Assembly: GCF_004963255.1 (NCBI RefSeq)
Contig: NZ_SUGA01000002.1
Span: 204,770 to 268,769 of the forward strand
DNA from: Mesorhizobium sp.
Lineage (GTDB): Bacteria > Pseudomonadota > Alphaproteobacteria > Rhizobiales > Rhizobiaceae
DNA: 64,000 bases
Reading direction: 5' to 3'
Shown here piece by piece: positions 8,826-17,026 of the stretch (its first letter is position 1; every line of letters begins with the position of its first letter). A program made the position numbers and the translations under genes. The notes beneath the pieces are model-generated. The model made no database searches. It was not told where the DNA came from and worked only from the letters and a program-made list of their open reading frames with translations.

Positions 8826-9800
8826 ATGAGAATTCTGATCACGGGCGCGGCCGGCATGGTGGGCCGCAAGCTTATAGCGCGGCTGGCCAGGGACGGCGCC
8901 TTGGGCGGGCGCAAGATCACGGCGCTCGACCTGCATGACATCGTGGCGCCGCAGCCGCCGGCGCTCACAGGCGTCGATGTCTCGATCCACACCGGCGATC
9001 TATCCGCGCCCGGCGCCATGGCGGCCCTCGTGGCTCCGCGCCCGGACGTGATCTTCCACCTGGCGGGCATCGTCTCGGGCGAGGCTGAGGCCAATTTCGA
9101 TCTCGGCTACCGGGTCAATCTCGACGGCACGCGGGCGCTGTTCGACGCGGTGCGGCTGGCGGCCTTCGCGCCGCGCCTTGTGTTCACCTCGTCGATCGCG
9201 GTCTTCGGCGCGCCGTTCCCGGATGTCATTCCGGACGAATTCCATCCGACGCCGCTCACCTCATACGGCACGCAGAAGCAGATGAGCGAAGCGCTGCTCG
9301 CCGACTACACACGGCGCGGCTTCTTCGACGGCATCGGCATCCGGCTGCCGACGATCTGCGTGCGCCCCGGCAAGCCGAACAAGGCGGCGTCCAGCTTCTT
9401 CTCCGGCATCATCCGCGAGCCGCTCGCCGGGCAGGAGGCGATCCTGCCGGTGCCGCGCTCGGTGCTGCACACCCATGCCAGCCCGCGCTCGGCGGTGAAT
9501 TTCCTCATCCATGCGGCCGAAATCGACGGCGACAAGGTCGGACCGCGCCGCAACCTCACCATGCCCGGTGTCGCCGTCACCGTCGGCGAGCAGATCGAGG
9601 CGCTGGAGCGCATTGCCGGCGCCGAAGTCGCGAAGCGGATCCGCGAGCAACCCGACGAGACCATCTGGGCAATCGTCAAAGGCTGGCCGACACGGTTCGA
9701 GGCAAGGCGGGCGCGGGAGCTCGGCTTTGCCGCCGAGAAGAACTTCGACGAGATCATCCAAGCTCATATCGAAGATGAGCTCGACGGGAAGATAGCGTAG
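8826..9800 (+). CDS. denD: NAD-dependent epimerase/dehydratase, D-erythronate dehydrogenase-like
   Basis: A 324-residue extended SDR. The Rossmann motif TGAAGMVG is near residue 7, the active-site Ser is in FTSSIAVFG, and the Tyr-Lys pair is YGTQK. The overall pattern (RLPTICVRPGKPNKAASSFFSGIIREPL) matches the D-erythronate dehydrogenase DenD group, which oxidises D-erythronate to 2-oxo-tetronate. No tetronate kinase or isomerase lies beside it, so this specific function is inferred from pattern memory only. Confidence 0.75.
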   Translation: MRILITGAAGMVGRKLIARLARDGALGGRKITALDLHDIVAPQPPALTGVDVSIHTGDLSAPGAMAALVAPRPDVIFHLAGIVSGEAEANFDLGYRVNLDGTRALFDAVRLAAFAPRLVFTSSIAVFGAPFPDVIPDEFHPTPLTSYGTQKQMSEALLADYTRRGFFDGIGIRLPTICVRPGKPNKAASSFFSGIIREPLAGQEAILPVPRSVLHTHASPRSAVNFLIHAAEIDGDKVGPRRNLTMPGVAVTVGEQIEALERIAGAEVAKRIREQPDETIWAIVKGWPTRFEARRARELGFAAEKNFDEIIQAHIEDELDGKIA

Positions 9801-9835
9801 CGGCCGTCCAGCGTTGGGGCGGCGAAAATCGGCGG

Positions 9836-10984
9836 TCAGGCGCCGCCCGACAGGCTGGCCGACAGAAGCAGTAGGCCGACCAGGAAGATGAAGGCGGCGC
9901 CGCCGATCTCGACGATGGAATGGATGCGGTTGCCGATGCGGCCGTCGCCGGCGAAATAGACCGCCCAGTTCTTGGCCAGCACGGCGATCGTCGCCAGCGC
10001 CGAGACGGTGATCGCGGTGCCGATCGACATCGCTAGCACCGACAGCAGCCCGCCCAGCCAAAGTCCGTTGAGCAGCGCGAAGCTCAGCACGATCAGCGCG
10101 CCGGAGCAGGGGCGGATGCCGACGGCGGCCACCGCCGACCAGGCGGTCTTCCAGTCGAAGCGGTCGCCCGACAGCATCACCGGATCCGGCGCATGCGAAT
10201 GCCCGCAGGTCTCGCAGACCTCACCCGGGCCATGGTCGTGCGCGCCATGATCGTGGCCATGCGAGTGGTCGTGATGATCGTGATCATGATCGTCATGCAC
10301 ATGCAGCGCTTGGGAATGCCCGTGGGCATGCGCATGGGAATGGCCGGCATGGGAATGCGCATGAGCGTGAGCGTGGGAATGCCCGCCATGCGAATGGCCG
10401 GAATGGGCGGCCGACAGGCTGTAGGCGGGCGTCCTGCCGAAGAGGCGCAGCACCGATGGGCCGAGCTTGCGCCAAAGCAGCCAGGCGCCGAACAAGGTGA
10501 CCAGCACAAAGCTGGAAATTTCGAGGAACCAGGCGGCGTCGGTCATCGAGATCGCGGTGCCGCGCAGCACGAAATAGGCAAGCATCATGACCACCACCGC
10601 CGTCAGGCCCTGCAGCAGCGCGGAGACGAAGGAAAGCAGGATGCCGCGCCTCAGCGCCACTTCGTTGGCGACCATGTAGGACGAGATCACCGCCTTGCCG
10701 TGGCCGGGGCCGGCGGCATGGAAGATGCCATAGGCGAAGGACAGGCCGATCAGCAGCCAGAGCTTGCTGCCGTCCTGGCGCATCGCCTTCATGGCCGCCG
10801 CCAGCGAATGGTAGAATTCCTGCTGCCTGAGATTGATCCACATCAGGATATGGGCGAACGGGCCAGTGGTGGTCGGCGCCATGCCGTCATTGGTGCCGAT
10901 GCCGAGCGAGCTTTGTGCATGCGCGGCGCCGGGCAGGTGGGCGATCACCAAGGTGGCGGCCAGCAGGCCAAGCGCCAGGCGCAT
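9836..10984 (-). CDS. NicO family nickel/cobalt permease with a long His-rich loop
   Basis: A 382-residue membrane protein with an N-terminal signal (RLALGLLAATLVIAHLPGAAHA), then about six membrane segments. The GPGHGKAVISSY motif of NicO/RcnA proteins is present. A histidine-rich loop (roughly residues 200-270: repeats such as HSHGGHSHAHAHAHSH and HDDHDHDHHDHSHGHDHG) lies between helices. IRPCSGALIVLSFA is the second conserved family motif. It likely moves Ni or Co out of the cytoplasm. It is downstream of the DUF1007 gene, its usual partner. Confidence 0.9.
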   Translation of the reverse strand: MRLALGLLAATLVIAHLPGAAHAQSSLGIGTNDGMAPTTTGPFAHILMWINLRQQEFYHSLAAAMKAMRQDGSKLWLLIGLSFAYGIFHAAGPGHGKAVISSYMVANEVALRRGILLSFVSALLQGLTAVVVMMLAYFVLRGTAISMTDAAWFLEISSFVLVTLFGAWLLWRKLGPSVLRLFGRTPAYSLSAAHSGHSHGGHSHAHAHAHSHAGHSHAHAHGHSQALHVHDDHDHDHHDHSHGHDHGAHDHGPGEVCETCGHSHAPDPVMLSGDRFDWKTAWSAVAAVGIRPCSGALIVLSFALLNGLWLGGLLSVLAMSIGTAITVSALATIAVLAKNWAVYFAGDGRIGNRIHSIVEIGGAAFIFLVGLLLLSASLSGGA

Positions 10985-11006
10985 ATTCGTGGGATGCCCC
11001 ACGAAT
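10985..11006. repeat. Perfect 9-bp hairpin touching the NicO start codon
   Basis: ATTCGTGGG (10985-10993) and CCCACGAAT (10998-11006) form a perfect stem with a four-base loop. It sits immediately before the NicO ATG on the minus strand, where a ribosome site would be expected. It could limit translation or be an operator. Confidence 0.6.
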
Positions 11007-11031
11007 GTGCGCCTGGATTCCCTTGTCTGTC

Positions 11032-11076
11032 GCAGGTTCCGATCGCAAAACCGTGGGACACTTTTGCGGAACCTGC
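11032..11076. repeat. Rhizobial intergenic palindrome
   Basis: GCAGGTTCC (11032-11040) pairs with GGAACCTGC (11068-11076). GCAAAA (11045-11050) pairs with TTTTGC (11062-11067), leaving only a four-base bulge. The apical part (AAAACCG ... CACTTTT) resembles the second palindrome at 35804-35828, so both seem to belong to one dispersed family. Confidence 0.7.
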
Positions 11077-11105
11077 TTGCGCGCAACGACGGTTTCATCA
11101 CCAAA

Positions 11106-11792
11106 TCATCCTTCCGGCGGGCAGTCCAATTCGAGCTTGGTGGCGAAGATCTTGCTCATGTCGGTGCCTGTCGGATCGTTGAAGAACGCGTCCGTCAGGG
11201 TCTTCTGGTTTTCCTTGATCGCCTCGTCCGGATCCGGACGGATGACCTTCTTGGCGCAGGTCGAGGGCAGGCCTTCGACGGTGAGGTTGGCGTCGTCGGT
11301 GAAGTCGATCGCGGTGTAGAAGGTCGGATCGTAGACACCGATGTCGATCTTGCCGGCAAGCTTGATCGGCGTCTTGGGCTGCGACTCGAAGAGGATGATC
11401 AACTGGTCGTTGTCGAAATTCGCCATCAGATGCGGCGGCGGCACCATGGGCACGTCCTTGCCGTCCTGGGTGACGAGCTGGAAGTAGTTGAACTCGGCCA
11501 GCGAGGAATGGACGGTGTCGGCGACTTCCTTGAGCTCTTTGTCGTCAAGCTTCAGATCGGAGTTCTTGTCGAACTCCATCATCACTGTACTCGAGAACAG
11601 GTCGTCGAAGCGCCAAAGGTGGCGCAGCGCCGTCACACTTTGGTGATCCTGGCTGAGTATGACGTCGAGCCGGGCTTCTGCGAAGACATGCGGATGGACT
11701 TCAGCCTGCTCGACCGAGGCCAATGTGGCCGCAAGGGCCGAAGCCAGCATGGTTGCTTGCCGTTTCAGATGCATTCCGTGCCGCGATTCCAT
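11106..11792 (-). CDS. DUF1007 family periplasmic protein (partner of NicO)
   Basis: A 228-residue secreted protein; the true start may be the internal Met7 (11774). A signal-like stretch (MLASALAATLASVEQAEVHPH) precedes the mature part HPHVFAEARLDVIL. The family is encoded next to NicO permeases and is thought to bind or hand over the metal. It lies upstream of the NicO gene, separated by a 121-bp gap with two strong hairpins, so the two probably share a transcript with possible differential expression. Confidence 0.85.
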   Translation of the reverse strand: MESRHGMHLKRQATMLASALAATLASVEQAEVHPHVFAEARLDVILSQDHQSVTALRHLWRFDDLFSSTVMMEFDKNSDLKLDDKELKEVADTVHSSLAEFNYFQLVTQDGKDVPMVPPPHLMANFDNDQLIILFESQPKTPIKLAGKIDIGVYDPTFYTAIDFTDDANLTVEGLPSTCAKKVIRPDPDEAIKENQKTLTDAFFNDPTGTDMSKIFATKLELDCPPEG

Positions 11793-11849
11793 TGACTTCT
11801 AGAGCGCGCCCGAGAGTTAGCAGAAAGGGGGCGAAATTGGGACGCTTGC

Positions 11850-12752
11850 TCAGGCGCCCGTGTCGCGCGTCCTGAACCAGTGCACCAGGAAGTCGACAAA
11901 GACCCTTACCTTGGCCGGCAGATAGCGGCGGTGCGGGTAGACGGCGAAGATGCCGGTGCCGGCCAGGATGCGATCGTCGAGCGCGGTGACCAGCTTGCCG
12001 GACGCGAGGTCGGGGGCGGCGATGAAATCGGGCAGCATGGCAAAGCCGAGGCCGGAGAGCGCGGCGGCTCTCGCCACGATCGGGCTGTTGACCTCGATAG
12101 GCCCTGAAACGGCGACGCTGATGGATTCCTCGCCTTCGCCCTTGAAGCGCCAGTTGGCCAGCGAGCGGCCGTTGGTGTCGACGATGCAAGGCAGGTTGGC
12201 GAGATCTTGCGGGCGCGTCGGCGCGCCATGCTTGGCGATCAGCTCCGGCGACGCGCACAGCCTGACCGAGAACGGCGCCAGCCGCCTGGCGATCAGCGAG
12301 GAGTTCTCCAGCCGCGAGATGCGCACGGCAAGGTCAAAGCCTTCCTCGACAAGGTCGACGAAGCGGTCGTCGAGATGGATGTCGAGCACGATGTCGGGAT
12401 GCTGCCTGGCGAAGTCGACCAGCGATTGGCCGATCGGCGCGTCGGCGAAGGTGCGGGCGGCAGAGAGCTTGATCCTGCCGCGCACGTCGCCGGAAGACTG
12501 GCGCACCGCCTCGGCGAGGCTGTCGACCTCGCGCACGATCTCCGAGGCGCGCTGATAATAGGTGTGGCCGGCCTCGGTCAGCGAGAACTGGCGCGTGGTG
12601 CGGTTCAAGAGCAGCGCGCCGAGCTCGTCCTCCAGCTCGCGCACATATTTCGACAACAGCGCCTTGGAGCGGCCGATCTTGCGCGCCGCGGCCGAAAAGC
12701 CTTCCGCCTCGACCACGTCGATGAAGGCGCGCATGCGGGTCAATGTATCCAT
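11850..12752 (-). CDS. LysR family transcriptional regulator
   Basis: A 300-residue regulator with an N-terminal winged helix-turn-helix (FIDVVEAEGFSAAARKIGRSKALLSKYVRELEDELG is the recognisable region, residues ~9-43) and a LysR substrate domain. Its start is two bases after the amidase stop codon, so it is translated from the amidase transcript rather than from a divergent promoter as is usual for LysR genes. It may regulate other loci. The effector is unknown. Confidence 0.9.
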   Translation of the reverse strand: MDTLTRMRAFIDVVEAEGFSAAARKIGRSKALLSKYVRELEDELGALLLNRTTRQFSLTEAGHTYYQRASEIVREVDSLAEAVRQSSGDVRGRIKLSAARTFADAPIGQSLVDFARQHPDIVLDIHLDDRFVDLVEEGFDLAVRISRLENSSLIARRLAPFSVRLCASPELIAKHGAPTRPQDLANLPCIVDTNGRSLANWRFKGEGEESISVAVSGPIEVNSPIVARAAALSGLGFAMLPDFIAAPDLASGKLVTALDDRILAGTGIFAVYPHRRYLPAKVRVFVDFLVHWFRTRDTGA

Positions 12753-12754
12753 GG

Positions 12755-13951
12755 TCAGACCTTTCGTGCCGCGTCGAGAATCTTGCGGCCGAGCCGTATC
12801 AGGGCAACGTCGCTGCCGGAAGGCCCAAGCAGCGACAGGCCGAAGGGCGCGCCGTCGACGGAGCCGATCGGCAAGGTGATCTGCGGAAAACCCGAAAGAC
12901 CCGAAAGGCATAAGAGATGCAGCGCCCTTTCGCGGTAGGTCTGGAACTGTTCCGGGGTGCTGGCGGCGAGCGGCGCCGCGCCGGGAACGGTGGGCAGGAC
13001 GAGAAAGCCGTTATTGCCAAGCAGGGCACCGAGCTCGACCCGGAAAGCCAGACGCCGCACCGCTTCGGCGGCGACAGTTTTGGCGTCTATGGTGCTGCCG
13101 AAGGCAAAACGCTCCTCGACCACCGGGCTGAGGCGACCGCCGGCCGAAATCCACGGGCCATGCTCACGCCAGGCCTCGAAGGCCTGCAGGCGGCGAAAGC
13201 ACCAGTAAAGCTCGTCGGGGAGCGAGGCGAAGGCGTATTCGGTCTCCACGGGCTGGCCTATGACAGAGGCGGCCAGCGCCTTCATGCGCGCATATTGCGC
13301 AGCCTCCGCCGGACCCATGACGAAGGCGTCCAGCCAGCGGATCGACAGCGGGCGATTGAGCGGGTGCCGATGCGGGTCGCGGCCGAGCAGAAGCTTGCCG
13401 ACCGCCTCATAGGTCTCGATGCCGTCGGCGAACCAGCCGAACGTGTCAAAGCTCGATGCCAGCTTCATCGCCCCGTCGAGCGAGATGCGGCCATGGGTGG
13501 TGCGTAGCCCGATCAGGCCGCAGAAGCTCGCCGGCGCGCGGATCGAGCCGCCGGTGTCGGAGCCGGTGGCGATGTTCGCCAGCCCACCGGCTACCGCGGC
13601 CGCCGAGCCGGAAGAGGAGCCGCCGGTGACGCGATCGGGCGCGGCGGGATTGACCGGGTATGGGAAATGCGCGTTCTGGCCGAACAGCGAGAAGGCCAGC
13701 TCGTCGGTCTGGGTCTTGCCGACGAATCGCGCGCCGGCATCGAGGATGGCCTGCACAGCTTGCGCCGTGCGCGAGGCGGCATGCGCCTCCTCGTATTTCT
13801 GCGGGTTGCCGCAGCCGGTGCGGTAGCCGGCGACGTCATAGATGTCCTTGACCGCCACGCGCAGGCCGGCGAGCGGGCCCAATTCCGCATTCGCCACAGG
13901 CATTTGGCGCAGATCGAGGAAGGCGTTCAGCGGTCCTTGAGTTCCTGGCAT
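12755..13951 (-). CDS. Amidase (amidase signature family)
   Basis: A 398-residue amidase. The catalytic Lys is in AVKDIYDVAGYRTGCG, and the Ser-rich GGSSSGSAAAVAGG and TGSDTGGSIRAPASFCG carry the cis-Ser and nucleophilic Ser. It hydrolyses an amide, of unknown identity. Related AtzE-like and indoleacetamide hydrolases share these motifs. Promoters probably lie in the long gap to its right, shared with the decarboxylase leader. Confidence 0.9.
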   Translation of the reverse strand: MPGTQGPLNAFLDLRQMPVANAELGPLAGLRVAVKDIYDVAGYRTGCGNPQKYEEAHAASRTAQAVQAILDAGARFVGKTQTDELAFSLFGQNAHFPYPVNPAAPDRVTGGSSSGSAAAVAGGLANIATGSDTGGSIRAPASFCGLIGLRTTHGRISLDGAMKLASSFDTFGWFADGIETYEAVGKLLLGRDPHRHPLNRPLSIRWLDAFVMGPAEAAQYARMKALAASVIGQPVETEYAFASLPDELYWCFRRLQAFEAWREHGPWISAGGRLSPVVEERFAFGSTIDAKTVAAEAVRRLAFRVELGALLGNNGFLVLPTVPGAAPLAASTPEQFQTYRERALHLLCLSGLSGFPQITLPIGSVDGAPFGLSLLGPSGSDVALIRLGRKILDAARKV

Positions 13952-14059
13952 CGTTCGATTTCCGGATACGGTCGGACAAACATTGTTCGATGCCAGAAAT
14001 TTTACAACCTGGGCTTACGATTTTTATTGATTGTGAAACCCTTCGCTCCTATATCGCGC

Positions 14060-14480
14060 TTGCCCAAAGTCGCACGTGCCTGTGGGTGTCCGCCGATCCT
14101 CGAATGGTGAGGGCAATCGGTAAGGTAACTGGAGCCAACCCCTCCAGTCGGTCAGTGGCCAACCACAAGACCGAGGACACCTTGAAGCAACGACGGTGCG
14201 GGCCTTTCTGGTTCTCTTCCGGTTGTCCAAAGACCGGGGTTACTAAAGAGGCACACCTTCATTGCCGGCAGTGCGGACGGGGTCTCCCATCCAAGCCAAG
14301 GCAGACAAAGCGAACCGAGGCCGGGCAAGGCCAAGGTTCATCGCCGCGAGACGGCATTTCATGGTTCCGGGGTCTCCACCGGCTGGTTCCATGAATTTGA
14401 CGTCCTGCCTTTGTTTGACCGCGAGTTCGCGAGGCTGAGCGCCCGCGTTCCGCAGCCTTTGTGCGCGCCGAAAGGCGTTA
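14060..14480 (+). ncRNA. Structured leader of the decarboxylase gene, speF-leader candidate
   Basis: The 542 bases between the amidase and the decarboxylase hold no convincing gene but several strong hairpins. ACTGGAG 14128-14134 pairs with CTCCAGT 14142-14148. CGGTC/GACCG encloses GTGG/CCAC at 14149-14173. CCGGT 14219-14223 pairs with ACCGG 14233-14237. TTCATGG 14358-14364 pairs with CCATGAA 14389-14395 and encloses CCGG/CCGG. A structured leader of about 400 nt upstream of speF is known in alphaproteobacteria (speF motif). The match is by position, length and structure; ends are approximate. Confidence 0.55.
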
Positions 14481-14493
14481 TGGAGAGACCCCG

Positions 14494-15627
14494 ATGGCCA
14501 CCCAGCGCATCCTTGACTTCCTCGCCACCCGACGTCCGAACGGTCCCTGCCTCGTCGTCGACCTCGATGTCGTGCGCGACAATTTCCGCACCTTCGAGAA
14601 GGCGTTGCCCGATTCCAAGATCTATTATGCGGTGAAAGCAAACCCGGCGCCGGAGATCCTGCGCCTCCTTGCTGCGATGGGCTCGTCCTTCGACACCGCA
14701 TCCGTTGCCGAGGTCGAGATGGCGATGGATGCCGGCGCGCCGGCCGATCGCATTTCCTTCGGCAACACCATCAAGAAGGAGCGTGACATAGCACGCGCCT
14801 ACCAACTCGGCATTCGCCTCTACGCCGTGGACTGCGTCGAGGAGGTGGAGAAGATCGCCCGCGTCGCCCCCGGCTCGCGCGTGTTCTGCCGCGTGCTGAC
14901 CGACGGCGAGGGCGCCGAGTGGCCGCTGTCGCGCAAGTTCGGCTGCGTGCCCGCGATGGCCGTCGACGTGCTGCGCCATGCCAAGGGCCTCGGCCTCGAC
15001 GCCTATGGCGTGTCGTTCCATGTCGGCTCGCAGCAGACCGACCTGTCGGCCTGGGACCGCGCGCTGGGCGACGCCAAGAAGGTGTTCGCGACGCTCGCCG
15101 AGGAAGGCATCGTCTTGAAGATGGTCAATATGGGCGGCGGTTTCCCGACCCGTTACCTGAAGGACGTGCCTGCCGCGCAGGCCTATGGCCAGGCGATCTT
15201 CTCGGCGCTGCGCAAGCATTTCGGCAACGCGCTGCCCGAGACGATCATCGAGCCGGGCCGCGGCATGGTCGGCAATGCCGGCGTCATCAAGTCGGAAGTC
15301 GTGCTGATCTCCAAGAAGGCCGACAACGACAATGTGCGCTGGGTGTTCCTCGACATCGGCAAGTTCGGCGGTCTCGCCGAGACGATGGACGAGGCGATCC
15401 GCTATCCGCTGGTCACCCGCCATGACGGCTCGGAGACAGCGCCTTGCGTGCTCGCCGGCCCGACCTGCGATTCGGCCGACGTGATGTATGAGAAGACGCC
15501 TTATCCGCTGCCCTTGTCGCTGACCATCGGCGACGAGGTGCTGATCGAAGGCACCGGGGCCTACACGACCACCTACTCGGCGGTCGCCTTCAACGGCTTC
15601 GAGCCTCTCCGATCCTACGTGATCTGA
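14494..15627 (+). CDS. odc: Ornithine/lysine decarboxylase (alanine-racemase fold)
   Basis: A 377-residue fold-type III PLP decarboxylase. The PLP lysine is K48 in YYAVKANP, the active-site Cys is C325 in CDSADVMYEK, and HVGSQ, GGGFPT and EPGRGMVG bind the phosphate and substrate. It makes putrescine (or cadaverine), the entry to polyamine synthesis in rhizobia. GGAGAG at 14482-14487 supports the start. Expression is likely controlled through the long structured leader. Confidence 0.93.
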   Translation: MATQRILDFLATRRPNGPCLVVDLDVVRDNFRTFEKALPDSKIYYAVKANPAPEILRLLAAMGSSFDTASVAEVEMAMDAGAPADRISFGNTIKKERDIARAYQLGIRLYAVDCVEEVEKIARVAPGSRVFCRVLTDGEGAEWPLSRKFGCVPAMAVDVLRHAKGLGLDAYGVSFHVGSQQTDLSAWDRALGDAKKVFATLAEEGIVLKMVNMGGGFPTRYLKDVPAAQAYGQAIFSALRKHFGNALPETIIEPGRGMVGNAGVIKSEVVLISKKADNDNVRWVFLDIGKFGGLAETMDEAIRYPLVTRHDGSETAPCVLAGPTCDSADVMYEKTPYPLPLSLTIGDEVLIEGTGAYTTTYSAVAFNGFEPLRSYVI

Positions 15628-15653
15628 GCCGTTCGCAAGAACCGCTCAGATCA
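15620..15653 (+). terminator. Hairpin overlapping the decarboxylase stop codon
   Basis: TGATCTGAGC (15620-15629) pairs perfectly with GCTCAGATCA (15644-15653), with GTTC/GAAC continuing the stem inside. The stem covers the TGA stop at 15625-15627. No T run follows, so it may stabilise the mRNA end rather than terminate. A second GC-rich hairpin (15660-15666 with 15672-15678) follows. Confidence 0.5.
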
Positions 15654-15725
15654 ACCGGCGCGGGCGCCTGTCGCCCGCCCGGGCTCGCTTGTGGAACAGA
15701 TCTCCGCTCGTGAAGGATCGCGGAC

Positions 15726-16439
15726 ATGGAATACCTGATCAAATCGGCCATTGCGGCCACCGAGATCGCCCCCTCGTCCGGACCGTCGTCTGAGCTTTTC
15801 TCCCCGGGGGAGAAGAGTCTTTCGGCGGCGCTGGCGCCCTCCCTTGCCCTCCGGGCACAGGCTGGCTCGCGCGGCGCGCCGGACGAGGGGGCCGCCCAGG
15901 CGCCTGCCTTCGTCATCGTCGGCGAAGGCGCGGCCGACACCACGGCGCGCGAAGCGCTGCTCGATCGCGCCATGGGGCCGAAGCGCAAGAAGAAGTCGTC
16001 CGAGAAGCTGCGGCGCGGCCGCCGGCCCTCGGAGGGACTGGCCTTCGTCGCCCGCGATGCGTCGGGCGCGGTCGTCGGCACGGTGCGGCTTTGGGATGTG
16101 AGGCTGGGCGAGGGCGGTCCGGCAGCGCTTCTGCTTGGCCCGCTGGCGGTCGAGCCTGGCTTGAAGAGCGGCGGCATCGGCTCAGCGCTGATGCGGCATG
16201 CGATCGCCGAGGCCGCGCGGCTCGGCCATGGCGCGATCCTGCTCGTCGGCGATGCGCCCTATTACGGACGGTTCGGCTTCTCGGCCGACCGCACCGGAGC
16301 GCTCGCCATGCCGGGCCCCTATGAGCGGCACCGGCTTCTGGCGCTGGAGCTGAAGGACGGCGCGCTGGACGACGCCAAAGGCACGATCAAGGCGGCCGGC
16401 CGCAAGATCAAGGGTCAGGCGCCGGGCTTCGTCGCCTGA
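15726..16439 (+). CDS. GNAT N-acetyltransferase with an in-frame palindromic insert
   Basis: A 237-residue acetyltransferase. The GNAT core is GTVRLWDVRLG, LLLGPLAVEPGLKSGGIGSALMR (residues ~138-160) and GDAPYYGRFGFSA, of the YhbS type. Residues about 15-56 are encoded by a palindromic repeat (15768-15892) that reads through in frame and looks like low-complexity sequence (SPGEKSLSAALAPSLALR), unlike the family. The enzyme fold lies wholly after the insert, so the gene is probably still active. Substrate unknown. Confidence 0.82.
   Translation: MEYLIKSAIAATEIAPSSGPSSELFSPGEKSLSAALAPSLALRAQAGSRGAPDEGAAQAPAFVIVGEGAADTTAREALLDRAMGPKRKKKSSEKLRRGRRPSEGLAFVARDASGAVVGTVRLWDVRLGEGGPAALLLGPLAVEPGLKSGGIGSALMRHAIAEAARLGHGAILLVGDAPYYGRFGFSADRTGALAMPGPYERHRLLALELKDGALDDAKGTIKAAGRKIKGQAPGFVA
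15768..15892. repeat. Palindromic repeat inserted inside the GNAT gene
   Basis: A perfect 14-bp inverted repeat bounds the element: GCCCCCTCGTCCGG at 15768-15781 and its complement at 15879-15892. A central near-palindrome (TTCTCCCC/GGGGAGAA around 15798-15814) lies inside. CCCCTC...CCGG ends with a CTTCTCCCC core are typical of a dispersed repeat I associate with Mesorhizobium genomes. Confidence 0.75.
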
Positions 16440-16508
16440 CGGCTTTGTTTCACGCAATTCCGAACGGAAAACCGCCACGCACTTTTCCTGGAGTTGCTCT
16501 AAGTTCGA

Positions 16509-16547
16509 CAACAAACAACGCTGCCCGGTGGGCGACGTTGTTTGTTG
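16509..16547. terminator. Bidirectional hairpin between convergent genes
   Basis: CAACAAACAACG (16509-16520) pairs perfectly with CGTTGTTTGTTG (16536-16547), with GCCC/GGGC inside the loop. It lies between the GNAT stop (16439) and the SCP2 stop (16555) and can serve both transcripts. The stem is AT-richer than its surroundings. Confidence 0.65.
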
Positions 16548-16554
16548 CGAAGGA

Positions 16555-16839
16555 TCAGCCGAGCAGCTGGCTGAGCGCCATGGCGACCGTCATGTCGCCT
16601 TCGACCTTTAGCTTCCCGGCCATGAAGGCCATGGTCGGGTTGAGGTCGCCGGCGATCAGCGAATCCAGATCGTCGAGCGACAGCTTCACGGTGCAGTCGG
16701 TCGGCGCATCGGTGGTCGAGACGGTCGCACCGTCGATGACGATGACGCCGTCGCTGCCGGTGTCGAACTTGACCGAATGCTCGAAGCCCGCGCTTGCCAC
16801 GCGAGACCTGATCTTGTCGGCAATCTCCTGAACGCCCAT
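16555..16839 (-). CDS. SCP2 sterol-binding domain protein
   Basis: A 94-residue single-domain SCP-2 protein (MGVQEIADKIRSRV, then GDLNPTMAFMAGKLKVEGDM, the signature end of the fold). Such small bacterial SCP2 proteins bind lipids or acyl-CoA. The start is at MGVQEI with AGGAGAAC upstream. The upstream palindrome at 16947-16964 resembles LiuR operators, which would tie it to branched-chain acyl-CoA breakdown. Confidence 0.88.
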   Translation of the reverse strand: MGVQEIADKIRSRVASAGFEHSVKFDTGSDGVIVIDGATVSTTDAPTDCTVKLSLDDLDSLIAGDLNPTMAFMAGKLKVEGDMTVAMALSQLLG

Positions 16840-16946
16840 GGCTGTTCTCCTCGTTGGTTGCGTTGACGCGCACCGGCGCTTGGCCGCTGGGCGAGGTAGA
16901 TGCGCCGCGCTTGCGCGGTCGCCTGTCACCGCGCATATAGCTTCGA

Positions 16947-16964
16947 GTTGACGTAAACGTCAAC
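16947..16964. promoter_or_regulatory. LiuR-like MerR-family operator upstream of the SCP2 gene
   Basis: GTTGACGT-AA-ACGTCAAC is a perfect 8-bp inverted repeat with a two-base centre. The TTGACGT..ACGTCAA form matches the proteobacterial LiuR (isovalerate/leucine catabolism) motif as I know it. It lies about 108 bases before the SCP2 start. Confidence 0.55.
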
Positions 16965-17026
16965 GCGGTCGCCATGCGTCATGTCGCAACAGGGGTAGGC
17001 GCAGCTGAGGCATCCGTGCCGAGCGA

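Noticed and set aside
11078..11084. GCGCAAG on the minus strand before the NicO gene, as another copy of the flagellar element
   Set aside because: Nine bases further there is CAAA and no TA, and it flanks a dispersed palindrome. It is a useful negative control for the motif.
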